Shown: positions 43,396 through 56,236 of the stretch, in pieces
Layout: each line of letters begins with the position of its first letter
Numbering within the stretch: the first letter of the stretch is position 1
NCBI GenBank assembly: GCA_037693485.1
Contig: CM075347.1
Coordinates: forward strand, 59,616,501 to 59,680,500
Source of the DNA: Kitagawia praeruptora
Taxonomy: Eukaryota; Streptophyta; Magnoliopsida; Apiales; Apiaceae
Length of the DNA: 64,000 nucleotides
Direction: 5' to 3'
Position numbers and translations under genes: made by a program
The notes under the pieces: model-generated
Told to the model about the DNA's origin: nothing
Databases searched by the model: none
What the model saw: the letters and a program-made list of their open reading frames with translations, nothing else

Positions 43396-44952
43396 TAGTA
43401 ACAAAGTTTTTTTTCTTTTTCTTTTCTTGCTAAATTTAACAAAATTTATGAAGCTACGGATGAATCAATTTACATAAATGACAATATGAAAGGATATTCC
43501 TCAAATGTTTTAGAGCAGTTCCGATTCAATGCTAAATTTATTCTATTGTCATATTTTTTTTATTATAAAAAGTAGATCCTTACTGTATATATATTAAAAT
43601 AATTTTGTAATTAAAAACATGATAAATGAGAAAATTTCGATTTATCTCATATTTTTATACTTAATTTATAATATTACATAGCAATTTTTTGAATCAAATG
43701 ATCTATAATTTGATTAGATTTTATAAAATTTAGATAAATATTCATACGGTTATATAATCACCTGAACACTTGTAAGTGCTAAATTATTAATTTAGTTTAC
43801 AATTGCTTGAAATGAATTTTATTAAATTAAATATTTGAGTATAATATAAATAATTAATATCTTGGTAAAATTGTCCGTATAACAGAGGCGTATAATAGAG
43901 GCGTGTGTAAACTCATTTGATTTTGTTGTAAAAAAAATGATTGTATATGTAATATTATATTTTGAAACGTTTTACAAAATCTCTTAATTTTGAGTGAGTA
44001 GAAGTTATCCTTATGTTTGTTTCAATTTTTTTTTGTACATAAACATCTTTACATTTTTAAACTCAAATTTTTATTTTTAGTCTAAAGTTTATTACTCAAT
44101 ATTGAATTTCAATCAAAAATTGGGTAAATTAAAATATTTTTTATATGATAATTTTGAATTATTTTTTAACTCAATTTTAAATTTTTATAAATGTTTCAAT
44201 CTATGTAAATATGATAAATAGACCTTAATGACCAGTGCATGTTATTTTTTATTAATAACATAGATCATTTCTTTAGAGTTCTTGTCATAATTCTAAATAT
44301 TTTTCGTATATATTTAAATATTTATGTTTTTAGAACAATCATATATTCAAATCTCGAAAGTTTAAATAGTTAGTTGACAAAAACCTTCTAACGTGGTTCA
44401 CATGTTTTAAACTTTATATACCTAAAAGATTCAATTACAACTGAATCTTGCTTTTTACTTCAATAATTTAATATTTACATGGAGATGCATATAGTTCCAA
44501 CTTTTTTTCGGACTCGATTACATTATGTACAATCTAAAATTTTATTTTGTATATCAGTTATTTAAATTGATAGAAGAGAATCGTAGAGTATACTCAATTG
44601 ATTAAAATATTTTTTATAATTTTATCTATCCAATATTCTAGAAATAACTAAACCAAAATTTCAATTACTTAAAGATAAAAATAAAAGAGGATGAAACAAC
44701 AAGAAAAGATGTTGTTTATTTTATAGGAATTTAAAAAAATAAACTCAAAATTAATCATGGCATGAGTTTGATAGGAAAAGGTTGGTGTTTCAATTCTCCG
44801 CACTAACATATTTTCCCTGCTTTTTACATAATTATTAAAGGATGTCATTTTTGTAATTTTTGAAAATATAGGGGTAAAATCCTAATTTCACTGCCAATAA
44901 AATGGCAAAGAAAGAGGACCCAATTTTGGTTTCTGATCTCAATGCAAATATG
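43396..44952. other. AT-rich non-coding interval
   Basis: I see no gene or clear repeat boundary in these 1.56 kb, only AT-rich sequence with many homopolymer runs. Confidence 0.5.
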
Positions 44953-44954
44953 TA

Positions 44955-45197
44955 CTCCCTCCGTCCCTTTGAATTCTTAATGTTTACGGACTAGTGTCCG
45001 ACACGGATTTAAGGTGCATTTTAAGGATATTTTTTTAATTTATTTTTTATTTTTTTTATATAAAAATAGGATTATTCTATTTTTATATAAAAACGAAAAT
45101 ATCAAAAATAAGTTATAGAACTATACTAAAAATGCAACTTAAAATGCGTGTCATACACGCAGTTTTTTATGTTAAGAAATGAGAGGGATAGAGGGAG
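44955..45197. mobile_element. Stowaway-like (Tc1/mariner) MITE, 243 bp
   Basis: The left end CTCCCTCCGTCCC and the right end GGGATAGAGGGAG (inverted CTCCCTCTATCCC) are Stowaway-type termini, flanked by TA on both sides. Confidence 0.85.
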
Positions 45198-45363
45198 TAC
45201 TACTCTGTTTCAAAAATAATTACCCTTTTTATCATGAATTTTAATGCACTCGATTGAGATACTTGTAGACGAGCTGCTTGGAAACGGACATAATCTGCAT
45301 ACATCACTTCCCCGACACTGCTCTAAGCTGGATATACTAATTATGTTTAGTTTGGTTTGATTT

Positions 45364-45493
45364 GGTTGAGATACTTGAAAATAATAATTTTTTACTTTTT
45401 TATCTTGTATTAAAATATAGATACTATATTTAATATAAATACTAATTTTTTATACAAAATAAAAAATAAGAAAATTATTATTTTACCTCAACT
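45364..45493. repeat. AT-rich foldback of about 130 bp
   Basis: GGTTGAG with AAAATAATAATTTT on the left pairs with AAAATTATTATTTT and CCTCAAC on the right, across nearly the whole length. It may be a small MITE, but no clear duplication was found. Confidence 0.55.
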
Positions 45494-46110
45494 AAATATA
45501 TTGAAATGTGTGAAAAAAAAAAGTGGCCTATAATTTGTGGGAAGAATGGAGTACAAAATACATGTATCTAGGCTTGTCAACGGGCCGGGTTTGGATCGGA
45601 TTCGAATAAATCCGTATCCATATCCATTTAAATTTATTGGCTCGGATTCGGATCGGATCGTTGTCGGATTATTAATAGCATGATCCATATCCAATCCATT
45701 AGGATTTCGAATTATCAGATCGGACCTCCGGATCCATTTAAATTTAAAATAAAAATTAATATAACAAACAGTAAAATAATAAAATAAAATTAAACCAAAA
45801 AATCTTTAAAATAGCAAAAAGATTCTCAAAATATAATATTCAAGATTTAATAATAAAATTTGAATTGAAGTATATGTGATTTGTATATATATTATAACTA
45901 TTAATATAAATTTAACTATTAAATAAATAAATATGAACAAATAACTTCGAATGTACATATTTATTCGTCTGAATCTAATCAAATAATGGTGTATACAGAA
46001 TATGAAAATTTAATGAAATAATAGTGCACATGAAAAATGAAGAAAATACTTGTATGATAAATCATTTATTATCATACCTGAGTCTACCACACGTAAGTTA
46101 ACCAATAAGA

Positions 46111-46770
46111 ATCGAGGAATTATTTTAGGACCAATCAGAGCTAATTCCTAAAATTTAGACCTTTCCTTATTTACAATCTCACCCCAGCTCTTTAATCATG
46201 GTTAGTTAACACTTATAATTTAAATACAACAATGATTTTATTAAATATATCCATAAATACCAATTTTTTAAATCAAAAATATTTACTATAAAATCACAAT
46301 TTTAATTTAAAATCAATAATAATATACCACTATATATTTTAAATTAAATCTCATAATTAATCATTAATTAATCAACCAATCTTTTAATATAAAGTCAGTC
46401 ACAATCATATTATCATACATTATAAATTGATTTTTATAAAATCGAGGAATTATTTTAGGACCAATCAGAGCTAATTCCTAAAATTTAGACCTTTCCTTAT
46501 TTACAATCTCACCCCAGCTCTTTAATCATGGTTAGTTAACACTTATAATTTAAATACAACAATGATTTTATTAAATATATCCATAAATACCAATTTTTTA
46601 AATCAAAAAATATTTACTATAAAATCACAACTTTAATTTAAAATCAATCACAATATACCACTATATATTTTAAATTAAATCTCATAATTAATCATTAATT
46701 AATCAACCAACCTTTTAATATAAAGTCAGTCACAATCATATTATCATACATTATAAATTGATTTTTATAA
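46111..46770. repeat. two tandem copies of a 330-bp unit
   Basis: The unit starting ATCGAGGAATTATTTTAGG at 46111 recurs at 46441 with few changes, ending near 46770. A more diverged third copy of its second half is at about 47110-47300. Confidence 0.88.
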
Positions 46771-46834
46771 TATATATTGTACTATTATAATCGATATTAA
46801 ATCATTATAATCTAACTTAACTAAAAATCTGAAA

Positions 46835-47640
46835 AAATCAGATTTGATTTTAAATAACTTGGATAAAATCCATACCTTCACAAATTTATTTTTTTATAAG
46901 CTCAAAAATATATTTATCCATATTTGTTAATAAAATTAATTAGTAAATGAATATAAGCCAACACTACAAAATTGGATTTGAACAAATTTTAAATAGTTTG
47001 GATAAAATTTATATCTTCAAGAACTCAATTATTTTAAGGTTCAAAAATATATTTTTTCACAATTTGTTAATAAAATATTTAATCAATTCATAAAAACTAT
47101 TTAAATACAAAATTTAATTAAACGTATCCAAAATACACATTTTTTAAATCAAAAAATATTTACTAGAAAATCACAATTTTAATTTGAAATCAATCATGAT
47201 ATACAATTATATATTTTAAATTAAATTTCATAATTTATCATTCATTAATCAACCACTCTTTTAATATAAAGTCAATCACAATCATATTATCATATGATTT
47301 TTATAATACAATTATAATCAATATTAAATAATTACAATATAAATTAAATAAAAATCTTAAAATATCGGATTTGAAATAAGATTTAAAATAACTTAGATAA
47401 AATCTATACCTTCAAAAATTTAATTTTTTTTACAAGCTCAAAAATATATTTATTCATAATTTGATAATAAAATTAATTAATAAATGCATATAAGCCAACA
47501 CTACAAAATCGGATTTGAACAAATTTTAAATAGCTTGGATAAAAATCCATATCTTAAAAAACTCAATTTTTTAAAAGGTTCAAAAATATATTTATTCACA
47601 ATTTGTTAATAAAATAATTAATAAATTCATATAAAGGAAC
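46835..47640. repeat. degenerate repeats of about 140 bp
   Basis: The block with GGATAAAATC, TTCAAAAATATATTTATTC and TTGTTAATAAAAT recurs starting near 46835, 46970, 47370 and 47510. It alternates with the diverged 330-bp unit, making a higher-order pattern. Confidence 0.65.
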
Positions 47641-48900
47641 ACTACATATATTTTAATTATTTTAATTATTAAATATACATTATAAGAAATCACCAATCAA
47701 AAAATTAAAATTATTTTAGAGACAATCAAAATTTACTTCTAAATTTTAAATCAATCAATCTTATACAAATTTTATTATTTACCATGCTTATTCTAATTTA
47801 CTAATCGTGATTAAATTAAATTTAAATTTGAAATATATTGATTTAAATTTTCTATGAATCCATATAACAGTATATTACATATGGTTATATATCTTTTAGT
47901 TATGAATTGTTTTTTTAACATCCTTTATTATAATAAAGGATACCCGAATCAAACATATATTAGTTAACCAATCACAAGATTGTAAATTATTTGAACATCA
48001 ATCATAATCTATTAAATTTAAATAAGTTAAACTTAATGTAACATGTTTCTCTATTAAATCTAGATTCTACGTTTCAGCCAATACCTAACACAAATCAAGT
48101 TACACTCAATAACAATTCATTTCTATTTTTTCATATAAATCAAATAAATATAATAACTACTAATTTTTATTTTAACAGTTAACTAATAAACAATTTATAT
48201 AAAATAAAATTCTTACAAACTAAAAAATATAATTATTATATCAATTTAAACATTACAGGAAATCTAAGCCGCTTATTCCCTATTCCCCATCAGACTTAGC
48301 CAACTTTGATAAACTAAGTGTATGCATCAATACTTCTCATGACTAAATAATATCAATTTCGATTAAGTTACTACTTATCTTTTTATTATATGGAATTCTA
48401 TACTTGGACAGATTATCTTTTTATTTCGATTGTATATATGCATTATATGTGTCATGTTTTAATTGTCCAATAAATTCAACAGAAAAACGTTTCTGACAAA
48501 AAAAAAAAAGAAAAAGATTTAGGTTATCATCATCCCCAGTCCGGATTCTCTCAGAGTTACTTCCCATTAGCGACTTACTAAATTGTAGGCATCAGTCCTT
48601 ATCACATTACACAGATTTGTTTACATTATTAGGTTTGCTTATCGATAAATGTTTTTTTACAGTATTGGGTTGTCAATATTATTAAGTGATTACTTAACAG
48701 TTTTATTCTAAATACAATAAATATTTAGTTTAAAATTTTATACATTAATACATGAATCTATTATATTTATAATAGATATTTTGATTACTCAAACTTTCAA
48801 ATTAAAATCATAAGGTACAATTAAAATCAAGAATTAAAAATTATTAACAATATAAAACTATTTACCACACTATTCTTTTTTGAAATCAAACCAAATGCAT
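47641..48900. other. AT-rich non-coding interval
   Basis: No gene is supported. A poly(A)-like run near 48499-48512 could be the tail of a retroposon, but no body was recognised. Confidence 0.45.
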
Positions 48901-49195
48901 TTAACTTAGAAGATCAAACAAGAGAGCCTCCAAAAAACACGTAGAAGGAGACGTGAATATAATTTGGGAATTAGCTAAACACGGGGTTCTAGCAATAACA
49001 TGAGCTGCCTGTTAGCATCTTTCCGAATGAAACGAACAGAACTAATGACATACTAAGAAGTTTCTGCTTATAATCTTCAACCACCTCACCCACTTCCAAT
49101 AGGTTTATCTTATCTTCCGTGATAGCTTTGATACTGAGTAACGAATCCGACTCCACTAAGCACCATTGAGATGTTCCTCCTTAATCCAAGATAAA
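48901..49195 (-). pseudogene. RNase H-like domain fragment (RVT_3/non-LTR type), frameshifted
   Basis: On the minus strand successive pieces read VESDSLLSIKAI, EVGEVVEDYKQKLLSM, SVRFIRKDAN and AAHVIARTPCL, ending SPSTCFLEALLFDLLS and a stop at 48901-48903. This is the C-terminal half of the RNase H-like domain found at the end of plant LINE-type ORFs and in related plant proteins (aspartate in ESDS, RKDAN, AAH). Two or three frameshifts separate the pieces. It is too short for the frame track, and no RT was found next to it. Confidence 0.72.
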
Positions 49196-49199
49196 GATA

Positions 49200-50499
49200 A
49201 ACATTCAAAATTTAAGTTATGTAAAGTATTAAATAATTCAGTCATAAAAAAAGCTAATCAACCAATTAAAATGATAGAATGAATTTTAAACTAATCATCT
49301 TTTAACATTTTAATTACGAAATTATTTAACTATACAATAATTAATGAAATAAAAAATTTGACCTGGAAATATATTTGAATTATTCAAAATATTAAATATA
49401 CTCTTAAATAGTATTTTACATTATTTGGTGTATAAATTATCAATCAAAAAATAAAATAAATTACAGAATCAATGAAAATATTGTTAGTAAATATTTCCAT
49501 AATAAATTGGTCAATTTAGCACAAATTTTCTTAAAAATCACTATTTATTTATTGATAATTAATTCATCAATAAAAGGACATGTGTCATACACAAAAATAA
49601 TCAAACCTACAAAAATCATTAAAAAAAGGGCATACAACATCTACAAAAACTAAAATTGAACAAACACATAGTAAATTATATCACAAATTTCCTTTATCCA
49701 ATCATTGAACAAATCTTCAATTATGATATATCTCTAGCTTATGTCACTAAATTACACAATCTTTTTGGCGAGATAATCTAACAATTTGTTATAAACGTGA
49801 TGAATATGTATATGTGATTTGTCATAACGTATTCAAAAAAACCGACCAGAATTGTGTAACTATACTATCCAAATCAATGAATTAATATAACAAAATCTAA
49901 TATATGGGTAGACAAATTCCACGAACAGGATATTAGGCTCTCAATAAAGAGAGGTATTTAGTGAAGGCCAAAGTAAAATCAAGTAAATGAAAATAAGACT
50001 TATCATTTACAAAGAGTTAGTACAAAATCTAATAATTTGGTAGATAAAATCCATCAATGGGCAATGGGTAACTAGACTCTCAATGATATTTTTATTGAAA
50101 AATAAAGAAAAATCAATATAAAAAATTTAAAAATAAACTTAAAAAATTGGCATCAGCTCCTAAACTTTAGTTTAGCATCTTTTAAAAATAATAATAATTA
50201 ATTAATTATTATTAATTATTAATAATAATTAATAAAAAGGTATCTTTTTGAATTTTGTATTCCTAAATTAAAGTAATAGTATCAATTCTCATATCTTAAC
50301 CTAAGAGCATATATTGAATTTGCTTGGTTGGTTGACTATATTTTTTTTATATCAACAAAGCATAAAAAATGGCTATAAAAACTAAATAACTTGGTAGAAA
50401 GATTCTACACAAAGAGAGATATTTTTTAACGAGAAATAAGAAAAAAATAAAAAGGAGAGTTTCATTTTGTTTGGGAGACTTTACACATGCATGCTACTC
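49200..50499. other. AT-rich non-coding interval
   Basis: Nothing beyond AT-rich sequence and short direct repeats such as ATTAATTATTAATTATTAATAATAATTAATAA-like runs near 50190-50235 (shown here only as a type) is recognised. Confidence 0.45.
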
Positions 50500-50502
50500 T
50501 TA

Positions 50503-50848
50503 GGCCCTGTTTGGCAATTAGCTGATAGCTGTTAGCTGATAGCGGATTGAATTAGCTGTTTTGACTAGCGGATTGAATTAGCTGTTTTGACTAGCGGATT
50601 GAAATTAGCTGTTTTGAATAAAAGTGTTTGGTAAATAGCTTTTTGAATAATTTTTTGTGACACATAGCAAACCTCTAATTGAAAAAGCTCCTAATATGAG
50701 CTTTTTCAAAATTAGCTTTTTGATCCCAAACCTCTAACTCAAACCTCTAACAACCAAACACTCACATTAGAGGTTTCATTTGGTCAAACCTCTAATTTAC
50801 CCCCAAACCTCTAATTTTAACTCAAACCTCTAACTTCCAAACACCCCC
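50503..50848. mobile_element. Tourist-like (PIF/Harbinger) MITE, 346 bp
   Basis: The ends GGCCCTGTTTGGCAATTAGC and, inverted, GGGGGTGTTTGGAAGTTAG are flanked by TTA on both sides (50500-50502 and 50849-50851). Inside, a unit of about 26 bp (TAGCGGATTGAATTAGCTG type) is repeated three times, and AAACCTCTAA recurs in the right half. Confidence 0.8.
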
Positions 50849-50851
50849 TTA

Positions 50852-52140
50852 GTTTTATTTTGTAACATCTCAATGTTGTTCTAATACATATAATTATATA
50901 TTTGCATAACTTGGATACATAATAATATTTCATATAATTGTTATATTTTTTCTATTCGAGTATTTCATTTCATTTCGTGTACACGAAAAAATTTATGTAA
51001 TTTAGTGTCATTTTGTGTTTTAATTTGGGGTACACGATTTAATATCATGTCATTTTCATTCAAGACCCTAAAGTACATGACATGAATGTACAAAAAGATT
51101 TATCAGGTCTACATAAGCTATTTCTTCTTATATATGTAGGAAAAATATACTCATTATTAAAAGAAAATGAATTTTATGTTATTTAACCCAAAATCTGAAT
51201 TACAAGGACACATATATAACAATGTGATTATGTGTTTATATATTACACACTTGATTTCAATTTTATGGACAGTAGCTTATTTTTTCAAGTAAGTCAAATT
51301 AAAAAAAGATAGGTGATACTCATTTTCATATGTCTTATTTTAAGAATAAAATAAAACTAAAATTTATTCCATGTTTTACTAGAAAATAATAAAAATACCA
51401 AAATACAAACTTCCAAACTGAATTGAAAATGCACATTTTAAGTTGTCTTTATAAATAAGCTAAGGGCAATAACCATAAAATCTAACAATTATATGTTATT
51501 CCAAGAGCGCGATATATTGAATTTGTTTGGTAAGTTGATGAATTTTTTAAATAGTTTATAAAAGGACATATAATTTGTAAAAATGATATTGAACAACCAC
51601 ATAACAAACTAGATTAGATGAAAGTTTCTATTGTTATAACTATGTTTGTTTCATAGATCTTGCACAGTAGATATCTTTTCTCATATCGCTGAAACATGCA
51701 ACCTAATGATTTATTGGAGTCGTGAGGATTAAGTTTCCACACATTTTAAATATGTAATCGAAAAATTAACCACGACCATACAAATATTTTCAATAAATTA
51801 ATATAATAAATATTTTAAGGATTCGATATTTAATAAATATACTAAATTCTCAGAATATGGGTGAAAAATTTACTAACATGATACGTAAAAATATTCTCTA
51901 ACAAAGAGAGAAATAAAATGAAAGCTAAATTTAAAAAAAAAACAATAAAGAGGGTTTTTGAACTTTTAAATGGGTTGTATTTGTTTTGATGATTGGTTCA
52001 TAATATTAATATTAATTCAATTGGTATGAATTCACAGATAAGTAATTTTATATTTACGTTAATTAACATTCCAATAAAATTATATATTTTTCTAAAGAAA
52101 ATTTAAAATAATATATTTATATTAATTTATTATTACAATT
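50852..52140. other. AT-rich non-coding interval
   Basis: No gene or defined repeat is recognised here. Confidence 0.45.
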
Positions 52141-52148
52141 TATCGGTC

Positions 52149-52174
52149 GGTGCGAAGCACGGGTAGAACGCTAG
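52149..52174 (+). mobile_element. Helitron-type 3' end
   Basis: A hairpin GTGCGAAGCAC is followed after about ten bases by CTAG and a T, the expected 3' terminus and target T of a Helitron. The 5' end was not found. Confidence 0.5.
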
Positions 52175-52601
52175 TAAAATAATAAATCCTAGAGAAATAG
52201 ATTAATTTGATTATATATAGATAAATTTATCTTATACATTATATTAAAATTATATATAAGTTATTGTAAATGGTCGGATCGGGTTATTATTGGATCGGAT
52301 AAACTAAAATCCATATCCGATTCATTATACATCGGATCTTTATAAGATCGGATTTTTATCGGATCGGATTCTTTTTTATACAATCCATATCCATTTATTA
52401 AGGCTCGGATCGGACCGGATCGGATATCCGATCCATTGACTAGCCTACATGCATCCTTGTTCCTATGAACGCCAAGAATGAATCGATACAGCTTGTCACC
52501 CTAGGGAGAAAAAGTTACAACTATTTCATTGTATATCATCAAATACTAAAAATATGTTAAATTAGCTAAAAGATAAAATTTTTATATAAATTATCTATAT
52601 A

Positions 52602-52975
52602 GAGTCTTACTCAATGGAGAACCATCTTACGTGAAGAACCACTTAAAATACATTAAAATTGTCCTTTATATAAGGCCCTGGCGGGGCCCCTTCACATAAA
52701 AATCTTATAATTCTACCCTCTATCCATTCATAAAAAAAAGAAAATTTTAAAAAAAAATTAAAAAAATTTTAAAAAATGTTGCCACGTCATCATTTTTTGA
52801 AAAAAAATTTTAAATTTTTTTTGTAATTCTTTTTTATAAATAGATAGATGATAGAATAATAAACTTTTTTGTGAAGATGCTCCTGCGGGGTCCTTATATA
52901 TAAAGCAATTTTAATGCATTTTAAGTGGTTCTCCACGGTTCTCCACGTAAGATGGTTCTCTATGGAACAATGGCC
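52602..52975. mobile_element. MULE-type foldback MITE, copy 1, 374 bp
   Basis: Arms of about 60-100 bp around GGAGAACCATCTTACG are inverted at both ends. An exact TATCTATATA flanks it on both sides (52592-52601 and 52976-52985). A duplication of 9-10 bp points to Mutator-like transposition. The inner arms contain GGCGGGGCC and the complement GGGGTCC. Confidence 0.82.
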
Positions 52976-53019
52976 TATCTATATATATAAGCAGAAAACC
53001 AGAGAGTTGAGGTGGCAGC

Positions 53020-53860
53020 CAGAGCCGGTCCTGAGATTTTGGATGCCCTGTGCAAAACAAACAAAAAGTGCCCTAACACTAATAAATATTTTTTATAACA
53101 ACTACATAAAATATTGAACATTAATTGAAATTTGTAAAAAACATAACAAGTTCATAAAATAACTTTAAAACATAACTGAAAATTGTAAAAAAATTGTAAC
53201 AAGTACATAAAAAGTACAAATTAATCTAAAATAAATAAATTATATATGTAAAATATTAATATATTATGTTTAAATGAAAGGATAAAAAGTAATAATGAAT
53301 GAAAACAAATACAATACTAAAATAGAAAATTTCATTTTTATGTATTTAAATTAATATATAAGTATTTTATAATTTATTTTTAGTTTTAAATTGACTTGGT
53401 TCATTTAATATGTAAATTAATTATAATAGATATGATTTCAAATCACTTAATCATCTATAAAATGAATAATTGATAAACTGAACTATTACCTTGTAATTGT
53501 AAAAATATACTTATATGTAGGTTGTCAACCAAAAACATTTAATCAACTTTAATGACAATTATAGTCTACACAGTTAACAATAAAAGTAATTAGTATTACT
53601 AGAAATTTGAAAGCAAAATTGTGTGTAATTATAATATTTTCTTATTTTGCTCAATATAATAATTTTTTAATTATTTTGACAACACCATTTTCAACCTTTT
53701 TCTCATTTACAAATTTTTTTAATCTTTAAAATTAAACTTATTTTTTTTTATTTTTACATAAAATATACATACATATATATACCTACCTAAAAAATGTGCC
53801 CTAGTAAAATGGAGTGCCCTGTGCGATCGAGCATATCGCACATGCTCACGGCCGGCTCTG
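53020..53860. mobile_element. hAT non-autonomous element, 841 bp
   Basis: The ends CAGAGCCGGTCCTGAG and, inverted, CAGAGCCGGCCGTGAG are flanked by the exact 8-bp duplication GTGGCAGC (53012-53019 and 53861-53868). Subterminal GTGCCCT motifs occur at both ends. No transposase frame. Confidence 0.92.
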
Positions 53861-53868
53861 GTGGCAGC

Positions 53869-54589
53869 ATGGAAATTCTTCAAAACAGTTTTATTATTTT
53901 GTCATTTACCGCCCCTGAAAGAGTGCCGCCTGATCTTACTTTTGTGAACTAGACATCGAACCGCTACTCCTACTTTCTTTTCACGTTTTATTTCAAATCC
54001 TAGGTACTAAAGGTAACTCTATGTATGATTTTTTTTACTGCCAATTATGTTTGAGATTTTTGGGTAACCTTGCATGATTTTTACATACTTGGTCTAGCTT
54101 AATTAATTTTCATTTTATTATCTTTGCCCAAAAAAAAAATAATTTATCAAATATTTAACCCGAATCTATCATAATCTTTAGCATTATCTTTATGTATATG
54201 AGATATTCATATATCATATTAAAACATGGACTTATTTAAAAATTTAATATTACTTTTATTAAAAAATAACTTCGTCTTGTGTTAGAATTATAAAAGGAAT
54301 ATTGGCTAAATCAAAATGTATTTGATATTTTTTTCATTCTCAATCATTTACATTGTAATATTTACAAAAATAAAATTATTTTAAAAAAATGAAAAATAAT
54401 TTATCGACAAATTCAGTAAAGCTAAACAATAATAGAACTTCTTGGTGACACTAACGAGAATATAAAAACGGGAATCGACTAAATAAAATGTATTTAAGAT
54501 AAAATTTTAATTATTTCAATTTTTTTTTAATATTTTCAAATTTAAATATAACATTCAGTTTAATGTAATAATTTTATTTGATTATTAGC
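53869..54589. other. AT-rich non-coding interval
   Basis: No gene or defined repeat is recognised here. Confidence 0.45.
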
Positions 54590-56070
54590 AGGAGATCCGC
54601 GAGTCTTTCACTCATAAATTTTCAAATATTTTTCTTGATTTTTCACATTTTTTATTTTTCATTTAAATAATTTACTTCTATTTAATAGCATTTTAATTAC
54701 TCATTAATTGCACATATTAAATACATTTTATATATATTTAATATAAAATTTTATCAATCATCATTAGAACATTATATTTATTATATTAATAACAAAATCA
54801 ATTATCTATATAAAAACACATTTATTTCAACTTAAAACGATAAAATAAAATTATTTATATCGCCCATTCTAATCCTTATTCAAAATCACTACAATTTTTT
54901 TCGGTACCAATAAATAGACGACTTTAACTTTTCGATAAATTCGTAATCAGTAATAGTGAGAATCATGATAAGTTACATAAGTTTATAAAATTTTCAATTA
55001 ACATCGACAAAATTTAAATACAAGTAACATTGTAGAATATACTTTTACACATGAACAAATTATACATGGCATGTGACCAACTCGATTAAATTGAACCAAA
55101 CTTCTTTACTGATTAAATCAATAAAAAGGTTATACATTCGTTGTTCCATTATATTGTGTTTGAATAAATTAATATTCTAACTAAACACATTCTTATACAA
55201 TTAATATTAATTACTAATCAATTAATCATAAATGTATGTTATGACATTTAAAAACGTTAATTAATTATATTTATTATATATTTATAAATCTATATATATT
55301 ATAATGCCTGGAGATCGGAAAGTTACCAGAAGCGTTCAAGATATTTTTCTTGAATTTTCGTTATTTTGAATTTTTTTATTAAAATTATTTTATTACATTA
55401 AATAGCTCTTAATGACATATTAATTGGTCATTAATTATACCTAATAAATACATACTAAATTTAATTTATCTTATTTATATAAAAAATTGTAAAACTTTGT
55501 TTGAGCATTATAATTATTATTTTATTATTAAATATTAATTACATATATAATTAAGTTTATTTTAGGCAAAATGACGACTAAAAATTGCTTAGATTGCGTC
55601 CTTTTTTATTCCTATCGAATACTACTCCAATTTCTTTTTGGACAATTGTAGTACATAAGATCCTTAACTTCTCAGGTAATCTTTATTATTAGTGATTATA
55701 TAGAAATCGTTATAAATTATAGAAGTATAAAAATTTTCACTTAACACCTCTAATAAAAATAATACAAATATTTTTTTTATTTTTACACATGAATAAATTA
55801 TACATGGGTTATGATCAAATTGATTAAATTGAAAAAAATTAAAAAAAAATTATGCACCCGTTGTTCATTATATTGTGTCGAAATAAATTAATATTCAATT
55901 TAAATAAATTCTTACACTACTATTGAACATGTACGTTATGAGAGGGGCGTCGGCTTTAAAAAGTGTTATTATACAAAATATTTATAAATTTTGATCGTAA
56001 ATACTACATTTATATTATAATTACTACTTTTTATGTTGATATTTTTGAGATTATGAAAATTTTAGATATA
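54590..56070. repeat. two degenerate direct repeats of about 720 bp
   Basis: The unit begins at GGAGATCCGCGAGTC (54592) and GGAGATCGGAAAGTT (55310). It continues through ATTTTTCTTGA, TTAAATAGC/TTTAATAGC, ACACATGAACAAATTATACATGG and TCGATTAAATTGAACC. The second copy is more eroded. Confidence 0.65.
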
Positions 56071-56207
56071 TAAAGAGAGTATTTTCAAACTTATAATTCA
56101 TGTAAATTTTTTTGAATCAATATTTTTAAAAAATTCTTAAGAGACCAATCAATTTTCAAAAATAAAAAATTATCTATTTTCAATATTTTTAAATGAAAAT
56201 TTATGAA

Positions 56208-56235
56208 CCGCGCGAAGCACGGACAAATTACCTAG
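56208..56235 (+). mobile_element. Helitron-type 3' end
   Basis: The hairpin CCGCGCGAAGCACGG is followed after nine bases by CTAG and a T. It closes the AT-rich repeat block to its left. Confidence 0.5.
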
Positions 56236-56236
56236 T

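Larger units (their letters stand above)
45569..52447. mobile_element. hAT-like element of 6.9 kb without recognisable transposase
   Basis: The ends TAGGCTTGTCAACGGGCCGG and, inverted, TAGGCTAGTCAATGGATCGG resemble hAT termini. Flanks are CATGTATC (45561-45568) and CATGCATC (52448-52455), an 8-bp duplication with one change. Both subterminal regions are dense in GGATCGGAT and its complement. No transposase frame exists. The interior holds tandem repeats, a Tourist-type MITE, an RNase H-like fragment and a Helitron-type end. It may be a composite grown by later insertions. Confidence 0.65.

Noticed and set aside
46111..47640. CRISPR-like regular repeats
   Set aside because: Units are 140-330 bp, AT-rich and tandem without spacers, in plant DNA.
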